DNA of 64,000 nucleotides from the NCBI RefSeq assembly GCF_019218885.1, contig NZ_JAHUWT010000002.1, positions 682,001-746,000 of the forward strand. Direction: 5' to 3'. Origin of the DNA: Bordetella sp. BOR01. GTDB taxonomy: Bacteria; Pseudomonadota; Gammaproteobacteria; Burkholderiales; Burkholderiaceae_B. The stretch's first letter is position 1. Each line of letters opens with the position of its first letter. A program made the translations under genes and the position numbers. A model generated the notes under the pieces. That model searched no databases. It was not told the origin of the DNA and saw only the letters and a program-made list of their open reading frames with translations. This document shows positions 45,440 to 54,342 of this stretch, one piece after another.

Positions 45440-45772
45440 TTACCCTGCTATCCGTTCGCAAGCATCGGCGCAGCGCCGGCACATGGCGGCGCAGTCGTCC
45501 ATGCCGTCCAGCGCATCGCAACTGTCGGCGCATTGGCGGCATATCGATGCGCAATCGGCACAGATGTGCTGGTGGTGCGGCACGCCGATCAGCATGAAGT
45601 GCGCGGCGGCACGGCAGCTTTCGGAACAGGCCATCATCAGGCGGAAGTGGGCCGGATCGACGTGCGGGCCGCCTTCTTCCAGGCAATGGCTCATGGCCAT
45701 GCCCAGGCAGGCCTGGTAGCAATTCAGGCATTCATCGATGCAGATCTGTAGCTGAGGGGAACGGGGATGCAT
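45440..45772 (-). CDS. Four-helix-bundle Cys-rich copper-binding protein (Csp/DUF326-like)
   Basis: 110 residues with 16 Cys spaced 3 or 4 residues apart along helices (ICIDECLNCYQACLG, CSESC, ICADCASICRQCADSC, DDCAAMCRRCADAC) and several His/Met. This is the layout of copper-storage proteins (Csp3-like), which line the inside of a four-helix bundle with thiolates and hold many Cu(I) ions. No signal peptide, so cytosolic. No copper ATPase, regulator or other metal gene adjoins it. Confidence 0.9.
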   Translation of the reverse strand: MHPRSPQLQICIDECLNCYQACLGMAMSHCLEEGGPHVDPAHFRLMMACSESCRAAAHFMLIGVPHHQHICADCASICRQCADSCDALDGMDDCAAMCRRCADACERIAG

Positions 45773-45891
45773 GGCCGGGTGCTCCTGGGATATCCGTGTG
45801 ATGCCGTGCCGGCAGGCACAGCGGGTACCGGCAGCGCAGCAAGCGGCATGCCTTCGCGAGAAGGGGCCGGGTGCTGGTTTCCCCCAGGGTG

Positions 45892-46896
45892 TCAGCGCCC
45901 CGGCGCTGGCGTGTCGGGGTCGATGCCGGGCACGCCCAGGCGGATCCGCTGCGAGAAAGCCATGCCCGATGCCTCGTCACGTGCCCGGTCGGTATAGCGT
46001 CCGCGCTGCCGGTATTCCTGCAGGCTGCCGGCGCCGCGAAATGCGCCCAGTTCGTACAGGTATTCGGGCAGGTAGCCCGATGCCAGCAGGCGATAGTCCA
46101 GTGGTAGCCCGGTCACGATGCGGTTGACCATGCGGTATACCAGCGTGGTGCAATTGGCGGTCAGGGTGTTGTAGAAACGCGGCTGTTTTGCCAGTTGGTT
46201 GGCCTGGCTGAGGTATTCGACGAACAGGGCGCGCATGTCGCCGGGCGCCATCTGCACCCGGTACAAGTAGCCGTCTTCGTGGCGGACGTTGGTGCGCACC
46301 TGCAGGATGTCGCGCTCGTCGGCGGCCACGATGCTCAATTCGTATTGGCGGAAAAAGCCGCCGATTTCCGAGAACCTGTCGTTCTGCTTGCGGCGGATTT
46401 CCACTGAGAACACCAGGTGGTCGCCGTCGGCGAAGCCGAACGACACCAGCGTGTGGGCGATGGCGGTGTGCGACCAGTACGACAGTGCCATATCCACGGA
46501 ACGAATGGCCGACAGGTTGTAGTGCCGCGTTTCCCAGCGCACGTCGTAATCTTGCGCGCCGCGCCACTGGAAGTTGCGCACGTTTTCCACGGTGACGGCG
46601 TCGCCGTCGACCTGGCCTTGCGCCAAGCGGGCCACGCTGGGTTCCCAAGCGCGGTCTTGCGCGGGGTGCATTGTCAGCCACCAGGCGGCCAGCAGGGCGG
46701 CCGGTGCCAGGAACAGGGCCGCGCCAGCCCATCGGCCCATGCACACCAGGACGCTGGCGGCCAGCGCGACCAGTACCCAAATGGCGATCAGCGCATAGGT
46801 ATAGGGGACGCCTGCCGGCCGTTGCACCCACAAGGCCAGCGCACCCCAGGCGGTAGCTGCGGCAGTAATGAAAACAAAGCCCACCTGACCAAGCAC
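45892..46896 (-). CDS. DUF4105-family membrane protein
   Basis: About 334 residues. Three hydrophobic segments at the N-terminus (GQVGFVFITAAATAWGALAL, TYALIAIWVLVALAASVLV, AALFLAPAALLAAWWL) precede a periplasmic DUF4105/Lnb-N-like domain with the conserved YNTLTANCTTLVYRMV, whose Cys and a preceding His suggest a papain-like active site, and the YLPEYLYELGAF segment. The GTG at 46896 has AGGGAG in front; a TTG at 46938 would add 14 residues but has no ribosome site. The gene diverges from the T6SS operon, and its role there, if any, is unknown. Confidence 0.85.
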   Translation of the reverse strand: MLGQVGFVFITAAATAWGALALWVQRPAGVPYTYALIAIWVLVALAASVLVCMGRWAGAALFLAPAALLAAWWLTMHPAQDRAWEPSVARLAQGQVDGDAVTVENVRNFQWRGAQDYDVRWETRHYNLSAIRSVDMALSYWSHTAIAHTLVSFGFADGDHLVFSVEIRRKQNDRFSEIGGFFRQYELSIVAADERDILQVRTNVRHEDGYLYRVQMAPGDMRALFVEYLSQANQLAKQPRFYNTLTANCTTLVYRMVNRIVTGLPLDYRLLASGYLPEYLYELGAFRGAGSLQEYRQRGRYTDRARDEASGMAFSQRIRLGVPGIDPDTPAPGR

Positions 46897-47035
46897 ATGC
46901 GCTCCCTGGTGCGAAATAAGGTAGGCGCATGCTAGCAACAGGGTAACGGTCCGGTCTACTTACTTATATATAAGAGCGGCTGGCTTAACCTGGAACAGCC
47001 CGGCGCGAGGCAGGGAAGGGCCGTACGCGGCGGGC

Positions 47036-47052
47036 TGATTTGTTTCAAATCA
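47036..47052. promoter_or_regulatory. T6SS operon leader: AT-rich region with perfect dyad
   Basis: The roughly 340-bp gap before tssA is markedly AT-rich against the surrounding sequence and holds no gene. It contains a perfect 17-bp inverted repeat, TGATTTG-TTT-CAAATCA (47036-47052), a 12-bp palindrome CTTATATATAAG (about 46963-46974) and a smaller dyad (AACAG/CTGTT, 47115-47127). AT-rich T6SS leaders are common targets of H-NS-like silencing and of specific activators. I see no convincing sigma54 -24/-12 pair. Which dyad, if any, is bound cannot be told from one copy. Confidence 0.45.
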
Positions 47053-47238
47053 TCAATTTACTAGTAGACGAGATGTGCAAATTTTTTCGTATTTGTTAAT
47101 GAAACGTAAGAAAAAACAGTAGCTGTTAGGTGTCACCGGAATCAATACCGGCTCTGCCTAGAATTCGAGTTTCTGCGGCAGTTACGCGAAGATAGGCTGT
47201 TTTAGGCTCCGGGTAATCCCGGATATGACCCGATCACC

Positions 47239-48285
47239 ATGGAATTTGCCGATATCCTGACCGCTCTAGATCCTCGTCTGCCATGTGGAGAAGACCTGGA
47301 ATATGACGCCGAGTTCCTGCAATTGCAGCAGGCGGCAGTCGAACGCAGCGAACAGCAGTTCGGCTCGACGATTATTCCGGCTCAGCCTCCCGATTGGCGC
47401 GAAGTCGAGAAACTCGCCCGCGGCTTGCTCGAGCGCACGCGCGATGTGCGCATCATGGGTTACTTGACCCAGGCATGGACCGAAGTGCGCGGTTTGCCGG
47501 GCTACGCCGATGGGCTGACCTTGGTGGCCGACACCCTGGACCGCTATTGGGATGCCGTGCACCCGCGCCTGGATAGCGTGGGCGACAACGATCCCATGCC
47601 GCGCATCAATGCACTGGCCTCGCTGGGCGATATGAGCGGCTGCGCGCGCAGCGCCCGTTCGAGCCGGCTGGTCAACGGCGTGCATGGGCAACTTTCACTG
47701 CGCGATGCTGAATCGGTGCTGGACGGCAGCCGTTCCGATCCTGATTTCTATCCCGGCGGGCGCGCGCGCCTGGTCGAGCATTTGCGCCAGGCATCGCTGC
47801 AACAGGATGGCGATCTGGCCGGCTTGGTCGCTGCCATGCAAGCCCTGCGCCGCGTCCAGGGCCAGGTGGCCGACAAGCTGGGCCAGGAATGGGTGCCGGA
47901 TTACGCGGGCATCCTGCGCACACTGGACATGGTGATGCAGGCCCTGGGTGATAGTGGCACCGTTGCGCCGGCCGAAGAAAATGTCGGGGACGCAGCGCCG
48001 GCCTCGGCCACGGCGGCCTCGGCGCCGGCCGCTGCAGCCGCCCCGGTGATGCGCTGGCAAGACGCGCAAATCCAGTCGCGCGAAGAAGCCGCCGCCATGC
48101 TGGCCAAAGTGTGCGCGTATTTTGAAGTGCACGAGCCCAGCCATCCGGCACCGTATCTGATCCGCCGGGCGCAGCAACTGATTGCGCTGAGTTTCCACGA
48201 CATTATGAAGAATCTGGCGCCGCAGGGCCTCGAGCAGTTCGAGGCGTGGCTGCCCAGGGACGCCGACGGCGGACCTGGCGCTTGA
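47239..48285 (+). CDS. tssA: T6SS protein TssA
   Basis: 348 residues. The N-terminal ImpA domain (about residues 8-125) shows LPCGEDLEYDAEFLQL, DWREVEKLARGLLERTRDVRI and YLTQAWTEVRGLPGYADGL. An Ala/Pro-rich linker (about 235-270) leads to a C-terminal ring-forming part (EEAAAMLAKVCAYFEVHEPSHPAPYLIRRAQQLI). TssA organises baseplate, tube and sheath priming. It is the short form (not the long VasJ-like form). First gene of the T6SS run, after a long AT-rich leader. Confidence 0.95.
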   Translation: MEFADILTALDPRLPCGEDLEYDAEFLQLQQAAVERSEQQFGSTIIPAQPPDWREVEKLARGLLERTRDVRIMGYLTQAWTEVRGLPGYADGLTLVADTLDRYWDAVHPRLDSVGDNDPMPRINALASLGDMSGCARSARSSRLVNGVHGQLSLRDAESVLDGSRSDPDFYPGGRARLVEHLRQASLQQDGDLAGLVAAMQALRRVQGQVADKLGQEWVPDYAGILRTLDMVMQALGDSGTVAPAEENVGDAAPASATAASAPAAAAAPVMRWQDAQIQSREEAAAMLAKVCAYFEVHEPSHPAPYLIRRAQQLIALSFHDIMKNLAPQGLEQFEAWLPRDADGGPGA

Positions 48286-48329
48286 GGCACCCGGATATTC
48301 GCACCGATTTCAGGACAGGGAGAGCACAC

Positions 48330-48884
48330 ATGGTAACGACACTGAAGGGCAGCGGACAAAAGTTCATCGCACGCAACCGAGCGCCGCGCGTGCAGATCGA
48401 ATACGACGTCGAAATCTACGGTGCGGAGCGCAAGATCCAACTGCCCTTCGTGATGGGCGTGCTGGCCGACCTGGCGGGCAAGTCGGTAGAGCCCCAGCCC
48501 GACGTGGCCGAGCGCAAGTTCCTGGACATCGACATCGACAACTTCGATGAGCGCATGAAGTCGGTACAGCCGCGCGCCGCCTTCCAGGTGCCCAACACGC
48601 TGACCGGCGACGGCAACCTGAACGTCGACATCACCTTCGAGAGCATCGACGACTTTTCGCCCGCCACGGTGGCGCGCAAGGTCGGCGCGCTGAACGAATT
48701 GCTCGATGCCCGTACGCAACTGGCCAACCTGCTCACTTATATGGATGGCAAGACCGGGGCCGAGGAACTGATAGGCAAAGTGCTGAAGAACCCCGCGCTG
48801 ATGAACGCGCTGGCGGCCGCGCCCAACCCGGACGCGGTGGCGCCCAAGGCGGACGAGCCCGAAGCCGATCCGGCCGCGAAATAA
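48330..48884 (+). CDS. tssB: T6SS contractile sheath small subunit TssB (VipA)
   Basis: 184 residues. RAPRVQIEYDVEIYGAERKIQLPFVMGVLADLAG near the N-terminus and the KSVEPQPDVAERKFLDIDIDNFDERM segment are diagnostic. FESIDDFSPATVARKV is the conserved central part. TssB pairs with TssC to build the contractile sheath. The ATG at 48330 starts the known N-terminus; the frame is open further up. A Pro/Ala/Glu-rich tail follows residue 160. Confidence 0.96.
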   Translation: MVTTLKGSGQKFIARNRAPRVQIEYDVEIYGAERKIQLPFVMGVLADLAGKSVEPQPDVAERKFLDIDIDNFDERMKSVQPRAAFQVPNTLTGDGNLNVDITFESIDDFSPATVARKVGALNELLDARTQLANLLTYMDGKTGAEELIGKVLKNPALMNALAAAPNPDAVAPKADEPEADPAAK

Positions 48885-48902
48885 ACCATAACGGAGATCG
48901 CG

Positions 48903-50405
48903 ATGACTGCTGTGGCTAAACGCGCGGATGCCCGCACTGCCGAAACACTGGAAGCAGATGGCCTGTCGGCCCTGCTGAAGAAAGAATTCAAGCCCAAGAC
49001 CGAACAGGCGCGCGAAGCGGTAGAGCACGCCGTGCGCACGCTGGCGCACCAGGCCCTGGAAAACAGCGGCGTGTCCGTGTCGGCCGACGCCTACCGGACC
49101 ATCCAGGCGATCATCGCCGAGATCGACCGCAAGCTGTCGGACCAGATCAACCTGGTGCTGCACCATGCCGACTTCCAGCAACTGGAAGGCGCCTGGCGCG
49201 GCCTGCACTACCTGGTGACCAATACGGAAACCGACGAGCTGCTGAAGATCCGGGTGATGTGCATCTCGAAGAAGGAATTGGGCCGCACGCTCAAGCGCCA
49301 CAAGGGCGTGGGCTGGGACCAAAGCCCCATTTTCAAGCGCGTGTACGAAGAAGAGTACGGCCAGTTCGGCGGCGAACCCATAGGCTGCCTGGTGGGCGAC
49401 TATCACTTCGACCACAGTCCCCCAGACGTGGAGCTGCTGAGCGAGATCGCGCGCATATCGGCTGCCGCGCACTGCCCGTTCATCGCCGGGGCATCGCCCA
49501 ACGTGATGCAGATGGATTCCTGGCAGGAACTGGCCAATCCGCGCGACCTGACCAAGATCTTCACCAACACCGAATATGCCGCCTGGCGCAGCCTGCGCGA
49601 ATCTGAAGATTCGCGCTATATCGGCCTGGCCATGCCGCGTTTCCTGGCGCGCCTGCCCTATGGGGCGCGCACCAATCCGGTCGACGAGTTCGACTTCGAG
49701 GAAGACACCGACGGCGCCAACCACGACCGCTATGCCTGGGCCAACTCGGCCTATGCGATGGCGTCCAACGTCAACCGTTCGTTCAAGCTGTATGGCTGGT
49801 GCACGTCGATTCGCGGCGTGGAGTCCGGCGGCGCAGTGGAAAACCTGCCGTGCCACACGTTCCCCACCGACGACGGCGGCGTGGACATGAAGTGCCCCAC
49901 CGAAATCGCCATCAGCGACCGGCGCGAGGCCGAATTGGCCAAGAACGGCTTCATGCCGCTGGTGCACCGCAAGAATTCTGACTTTGCGGCGTTCATCGGC
50001 GCGCAGTCGCTGCAGAAGCCGCACGAATACTACGACGCCGATGCGTCGGCCAACGCCAAGCTGTCGGCGCGCCTGCCGTACCTGTTCGCCTGCTGCCGCT
50101 TCGCGCACTACCTGAAGTGCATCGTGCGCGACAAGATCGGCTCGTTCCGCGAGCGCGACGACATGGAGCGCTGGCTGAACGACTGGATCATGAACTACGT
50201 GGACGGCGATCCCGTCAATTCATCGCAGGAAACCAAGGCCCGCAAACCGCTGGCCGCCGCCGAGGTTCAAGTGCAGGAAATCGAAGACAACCCCGGCTAT
50301 TACTCTGCAAAATTTTTCTTGCGGCCGCACTATCAACTCGAAGGGTTGACGGTGTCGCTGCGCCTCGTGTCCAAGCTTCCGTCGCTCAAGAAAAATGACG
50401 GTTGA
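48903..50405 (+). CDS. tssC: T6SS contractile sheath large subunit TssC (VipB)
   Basis: 500 residues, the normal length. Landmarks: LSDQINLVLHHADFQQLEGAWRGLHYLV, ISKKELGRTLKRHKGVGWDQSPIFKRVYEEEYGQFGGEP, the PFIAGASP loop and FLARLPYG, and the C-terminal CCRFAHYLKCIVRDKIGSFRERDDMERWLNDWI. The C-terminal strand region is the ClpV-recognised and sheath-packing part. It starts 18 bp after tssB. Confidence 0.97.
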   Translation: MTAVAKRADARTAETLEADGLSALLKKEFKPKTEQAREAVEHAVRTLAHQALENSGVSVSADAYRTIQAIIAEIDRKLSDQINLVLHHADFQQLEGAWRGLHYLVTNTETDELLKIRVMCISKKELGRTLKRHKGVGWDQSPIFKRVYEEEYGQFGGEPIGCLVGDYHFDHSPPDVELLSEIARISAAAHCPFIAGASPNVMQMDSWQELANPRDLTKIFTNTEYAAWRSLRESEDSRYIGLAMPRFLARLPYGARTNPVDEFDFEEDTDGANHDRYAWANSAYAMASNVNRSFKLYGWCTSIRGVESGGAVENLPCHTFPTDDGGVDMKCPTEIAISDRREAELAKNGFMPLVHRKNSDFAAFIGAQSLQKPHEYYDADASANAKLSARLPYLFACCRFAHYLKCIVRDKIGSFRERDDMERWLNDWIMNYVDGDPVNSSQETKARKPLAAAEVQVQEIEDNPGYYSAKFFLRPHYQLEGLTVSLRLVSKLPSLKKNDG

Positions 50406-50457
50406 TGGGCATTTTTCCAGGGCACGTCGTGCCGTGACTGCAACTTAGGAGAGAGAA

Positions 50458-50943
50458 GTGGCTGTTGACATGTTCATGAAGATCGACGGAGCCAATGGCG
50501 AGTCGAAGGATGCCAACCACAAGAACTGGACGGACATCATTTCGTTTTCGTGGGGCGCCACCCAGCCCGGCAACATGGCCAGCGGTGGTGGCCTGGGCGC
50601 CGGCAAAGCCAGCTTCAACGACCTGCACGTCGTTGCGCGCATCGACAAGGCAGCCCCGGCTGTCATGAAGCACTGCGCCAGCGGCAAGCACTTGAGCAAG
50701 ATCGAGTTGTCGGTGTGCAAGGCCGGTGGCCAGCAGGTCGAGTATTCGAAGATCACGCTGGAAGATGTGCTGGTGTCGTCGGTGCAACTGTCGGGCGAGC
50801 TGAACGCGGAATCCGTGGTGGTGAACTTCGCATTCCAGGCCGCCAAGGTCAAGCAACAGTACTGGGAGCAAACGGAGCAGGGCGGCAAGGGCGCGGAAAG
50901 CCTGGTCGCCTGGGATATCAAGCAAAACAAGGAAGTGGGCTGA
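50458..50943 (+). CDS. hcp: T6SS inner tube protein Hcp (TssD)
   Basis: 161 residues starting at GTG (AGGAGAGAG in front; no ATG with a ribosome site). VDMFMKIDGANGESKDANHKNWTDIISFSWGATQPG is the Hcp N-terminus, and AAPAVMKHCASGKHLSKIELSVCKAGG the next conserved part. It forms hexameric rings that stack into the tube and is a secreted product of the machine. A strong hairpin (50970-50995) follows, so hcp mRNA may be made or kept at higher levels than its neighbours. The 52-bp gap in front holds a 13-bp dyad (GGCACG/CGTGCC, 50421-50433). Confidence 0.97.
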   Translation: MAVDMFMKIDGANGESKDANHKNWTDIISFSWGATQPGNMASGGGLGAGKASFNDLHVVARIDKAAPAVMKHCASGKHLSKIELSVCKAGGQQVEYSKITLEDVLVSSVQLSGELNAESVVVNFAFQAAKVKQQYWEQTEQGGKGAESLVAWDIKQNKEVG

Positions 50944-50969
50944 GGCTGTAGCCGGCCTTCTCTCCGGAC

Positions 50970-50995
50970 GGCGCGTGGCCCTTGGGCCACACGCC
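50970..50995 (+). terminator. Terminator or attenuator hairpin after hcp
   Basis: GGCG-C-GTGGCCC and GGGCCAC-A-CGCC form an 11-bp stem with one mismatch and a tight TT loop, followed by GGCTTTCC and further T-rich bases. Placed in the 83-bp gap between hcp and tagJ, it may partially stop transcription so that the abundant tube protein is made in excess over the downstream baseplate genes. Confidence 0.6.
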
Positions 50996-51026
50996 GGCTT
51001 TCCGTCTCTTTCCGCGGTGCCTTGCC

Positions 51027-51836
51027 ATGACCAAACCCGCAGTTGCGCTGCGCGAAAGCAGCTTGTCCCAGCACCTGGATACGGTGCAGGCGCAGATACG
51101 CCGCCAGCCGGCCGATGCCGACTTGCGCGCGCAGTTGTTCCAGCTGATGGTGGTGCAAGGAGACTGGTCCCGGGCGGCAGAGCAGTTGAAGCTCTGCGCC
51201 CAATTGAATTCTCAGGCGCAACCCATGGCGGTTGTGTACGAACACGCCATCGCCGCCGAGCGCCAGCGCGAAAGCGTGCTGGCCGGGCAGGGCGAGCCGG
51301 CCTACTTCGGCGCGCCCCCCGATTGGTTCGCCGATATGGTGCAGGCGCTGCACCTGGATGCCGCCGACCCGGCGCAGGCAGCCGAACTGCGCGCGCGCGC
51401 CTATGATGCCGCCCAGGTACGGGGCGGCCGGCTGGAGGCCGATGCGGCACCCGCGGCATTCGAATGGATCAGCGACGGCGATAGCCGGCTGGGGCCGGTG
51501 TTCGAGTTCTTGTCGGGCGGCCGTTACGGCTGGCTGCCGTTCAGCGCCCTGCGCGCCGTGCGCCTGCTGGTCCCCGAGGGCCTGTGCGATGTGGTGTGGG
51601 CCCAGGCCGAGATCACGCTGCAAGACGGGGCCACCCAGCACGGACTGGTGCCGGCCCGCTATCCCGCGCCGGTGGGCACGGCGCTGGCCGATCTGGCCGA
51701 CGGGGCCAAGCTGGGCCGCATGACCGACTGGCAGCCGCTGCATGGGGATACGTACGCGGGCGTCGGCCAGAAAATGTGGATCACCGACCAGGGCGAGTAC
51801 GCGCTGCTGGATGTGCGCACGCTGGAGCTGGCTTGA
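51027..51836 (+). CDS. tagJ: T6SS accessory protein TagJ (ImpE family)
   Basis: 269 residues. N-terminal tandem helical part (ESSLSQHLDTVQAQIRRQPADADLRAQLFQLMVVQGDWSRAAEQLKLCAQL; a TPR-like pair), then a beta-rich ImpE domain (FEWISDGDSRLGPVFEFLSGGRYGWLPFSALRAVR). Known relatives bind the N-terminal region of the ClpV/TssB system and modulate sheath recycling. The ATG at 51027 begins the helical part. Its stop shares bases with the tssE ATG (TGATG). Confidence 0.93.
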   Translation: MTKPAVALRESSLSQHLDTVQAQIRRQPADADLRAQLFQLMVVQGDWSRAAEQLKLCAQLNSQAQPMAVVYEHAIAAERQRESVLAGQGEPAYFGAPPDWFADMVQALHLDAADPAQAAELRARAYDAAQVRGGRLEADAAPAAFEWISDGDSRLGPVFEFLSGGRYGWLPFSALRAVRLLVPEGLCDVVWAQAEITLQDGATQHGLVPARYPAPVGTALADLADGAKLGRMTDWQPLHGDTYAGVGQKMWITDQGEYALLDVRTLELA

Positions 51837-52396
51837 TGGCGCAATCCGACACGGCCAGCCTGCGCCCCTGGGAACAACTGCCGCGCAGCGAGCGCGTGGC
51901 CCGGGACCGCCTGCAGCCGTCGCTGCTGGATCGCCTGATGGACAGCGATCCGTCCAAGCGCCAGGAAGTGCGCGAGTCCGCCATGCTGACGCATGCCGAA
52001 CTGCGCATGGCCGTGCTGCGCGACCTGCGCTGGCTGCTCAATACCGTCAACCTGCAGACTACTGACGACCTGTCGCCATACCGCTGCGTGCCCGATTCGA
52101 CCTTGAATTTCGGAGTGCGGGCAATGGCGGGCAAGCGCATGTCGGAAATCGACTGGGTCGATGTCGAAGATTCGATCCGCAATGCCATCGCGTCGTTCGA
52201 GCCGCGCATCCTGGATTCGTCCGTGGAAGTGCGCTGCGTGACCGACACCGGTACGCTGGAGCATCACAATGTGCTCAGCCTGGAGATCAAGGGCATGCTG
52301 TGGTGCGTGCCGCATCCCATGGAATTCCTGTTCCGTACCGACATCGATCTGGAAAGCGGGCATATGGATCTGCGCGACCTGGGAGGGGCCACCTGA
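51836..52396 (+). CDS. tssE: T6SS baseplate protein TssE (gp25 family)
   Basis: 186 residues. PSLLDRLMD early on and LRMAVLRDLRWLLNTVNL are the GPW/gp25 signature, and VEDSIRNAIASFEPRI and the beta-rich C-terminus (HNVLSLEIKGMLWCVPHPMEFLFRTDID) complete the lysozyme-unrelated gp25 fold. TssE is the wedge part that nucleates sheath polymerisation. Overlaps both neighbours by one base (TGATG), so translation with tagJ and tssF is coupled. Confidence 0.95.
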   Translation: MAQSDTASLRPWEQLPRSERVARDRLQPSLLDRLMDSDPSKRQEVRESAMLTHAELRMAVLRDLRWLLNTVNLQTTDDLSPYRCVPDSTLNFGVRAMAGKRMSEIDWVDVEDSIRNAIASFEPRILDSSVEVRCVTDTGTLEHHNVLSLEIKGMLWCVPHPMEFLFRTDIDLESGHMDLRDLGGAT

Positions 52397-54300
52397 TGGA
52401 TGCGCGCCTGCTCGATTACTACAACCGCGAGCTGGTCTACATGCGCGAGATGGGCGCCGAGTTCGCCCAGATGTACCCCAAGGTGGCCGGCCGCCTGGGC
52501 ATGCATGGCACCGAGGTGGCCGACCCTTATGTCGAGCGCCTGCTCGAGGGGTTCAGTTTCCTGACCGCGCGCATCCACTTGAAGATGGATGCCGAGTTCC
52601 CGCGCTTCTCGCAGCGGCTGCTGGAAGTGGTGTACCCCAATTATCTGGCGCCGACGCCGGCGATGGCGGTGGTGCAGTTTTCGCCCAGCATGAACGAAGG
52701 CACGCTGGCGCGCGGCTTCGACTTGCCGCGCGGCACCTTGCTGCGCGGCAGAGTGCCGCGTGGCGAGCAGACGCCTTGCGAGTTCATGACCGGGCATGCG
52801 GTGCGATTGTGGCCCCTGCGTGTTACCGAAGCCGAGTTCACCGGCACCCCGCCCGACTTGCCGCTGACCCGCCTGGGCTTCGGCGGACGCAACGGCCGCG
52901 TGCTCAGTGCATTGCGGATGCGCATCGAAGTATGCGGCGGCGTGCGCCTGGAAGACATGGACCTGGACCAGCTCGTGTTCCATCTGGCGGGCCAGGACCT
53001 GCAGATGCAGCGGCTGCTGGAAATCATCATGGGCCACACCGTGGCCGTGCTTGGCCATGACAGTGCGCGGCCGGTGAGCTGGATCAACAAGCTGTCGCCG
53101 GCCAGTGTGCATCACGAAGGCTTCGATGACGATCAGGCGCTCCTGCCGGCCGACACGCGCGTGTTCCAGGGCTATCGCCTGTTGCAGGAGTACTTTGCGT
53201 TTCCGCGCCGCTACCTGTTCTTCAGCCTGAACGACCTCAAACGCGGGCTGCGCACGCCGCCGCTGCCGGGCGGCGCGCGCCGCGAAACGCGGTCATTCGA
53301 CTTGACGCTGCTTTTTTCGGTGGCGGCCCCCGAACTGGAAGGTGCCATCGCGGCCGAGCACCTGGCGCTGCATTGCGCGCCGGTGATCAACCTGTTCCCG
53401 AAGCGCGCCGACCGCATCGCGGTGACGCCGCGCACCAATGAATATCATTTGGTGGTGGACCGCACCCGGCCGCTGGACTACGAAGTGTTCGGGGTGACGC
53501 GCGTGCTGGGCCATGCCTCGGCCGAACGGCCCGAGCAGGAGTTCCGGCCGTTCTATGGCACGCTGGGCAGCGACCCCGATGACTACGGCGCGTACTATTC
53601 GCTGCGCCGCGAGCCCCGGCTGCTGTCGGACCAGGCCCAACGCAACGGCACCCGCACCGGCTATACCGGCAGCGAAGCCTTTGTGTCGCTGGTGGATCGC
53701 CATGAAGCGCCGTTCTCGGGCCAGTTGCGCCACCTGACCCTGGAAACGCTGTGCACCAATCGCGACCTGGCCATGCTGCTGCCGCTGGGTACCGAAACCG
53801 ACCTGACGCTGCGCGTGTCGGCGCCGGTGGGCTCGGTGAAGGTGCTGCACGGCCCCACGCGGCCGCATACGGCGCTGGCCGAGAACGCGGCCACCTGGCA
53901 CCTGATCAGCCACCTGGGGCTGAACTACCTGAGCCTGGTCGACCTGGATGCCGAGCAGGGCGCGCAGACGCTGCGCGAAATGCTGCATGTGTACGGCAAC
54001 CTGGCCGACCCCGTCGTGCGCAAGCATATTTCGGGCGTGCGCCACGTGGTTGCCGAACCCATGCATCACCGCCTGCCGGTGCCGGGGCCCATTGTCTACG
54101 GGCGCGGCGTGCGCATCGGCCTGCAAGTGGACGAGGCGGCGTTCTCGGGTATCAGCCCGTATCTGTTCGGCGCGGTGCTCGAGCAGTTTTTTTCGCGCCA
54201 CGTATCCATCAACATGATGTCGGAATTGATGCTGTCCACATTGCAGCGTGGCGAGATCGCCCGCTGGAAGCCCCGCATGGGGGCACGGCCTGCCGTTTAG
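52396..54300 (+). CDS. tssF: T6SS baseplate protein TssF (VasA)
   Basis: 634 residues. N-terminus MDARLLDYYNRELVYMREMGAEFAQMYPKVAGRLGMHGTEVADPYVERLLEGFSFLTARIHLKMDAEFPRF is the classic TssF opening. Further conserved text is LPRGTLLRGR, APVINLFPKRADRI, and the C-terminal GVRIGLQVDEAAFSGISPYLFGAVLEQFFSRHVSIN. It forms the wedge with TssG and TssE. Followed by an unusual 42-bp gap to a DUF3540 gene. Confidence 0.96.
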   Translation: MDARLLDYYNRELVYMREMGAEFAQMYPKVAGRLGMHGTEVADPYVERLLEGFSFLTARIHLKMDAEFPRFSQRLLEVVYPNYLAPTPAMAVVQFSPSMNEGTLARGFDLPRGTLLRGRVPRGEQTPCEFMTGHAVRLWPLRVTEAEFTGTPPDLPLTRLGFGGRNGRVLSALRMRIEVCGGVRLEDMDLDQLVFHLAGQDLQMQRLLEIIMGHTVAVLGHDSARPVSWINKLSPASVHHEGFDDDQALLPADTRVFQGYRLLQEYFAFPRRYLFFSLNDLKRGLRTPPLPGGARRETRSFDLTLLFSVAAPELEGAIAAEHLALHCAPVINLFPKRADRIAVTPRTNEYHLVVDRTRPLDYEVFGVTRVLGHASAERPEQEFRPFYGTLGSDPDDYGAYYSLRREPRLLSDQAQRNGTRTGYTGSEAFVSLVDRHEAPFSGQLRHLTLETLCTNRDLAMLLPLGTETDLTLRVSAPVGSVKVLHGPTRPHTALAENAATWHLISHLGLNYLSLVDLDAEQGAQTLREMLHVYGNLADPVVRKHISGVRHVVAEPMHHRLPVPGPIVYGRGVRIGLQVDEAAFSGISPYLFGAVLEQFFSRHVSINMMSELMLSTLQRGEIARWKPRMGARPAV

Positions 54301-54342
54301 TCTAAACAGGCCCCAGGGCCGAGAGATCGAAAGGAATTTTCC

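Noticed and set aside
46939-47238. Sigma54 (-24/-12) promoter before tssA
   Set aside because: No GG-N10-GC pair with the flanking TGGCAC/TTGC context was found in the leader.
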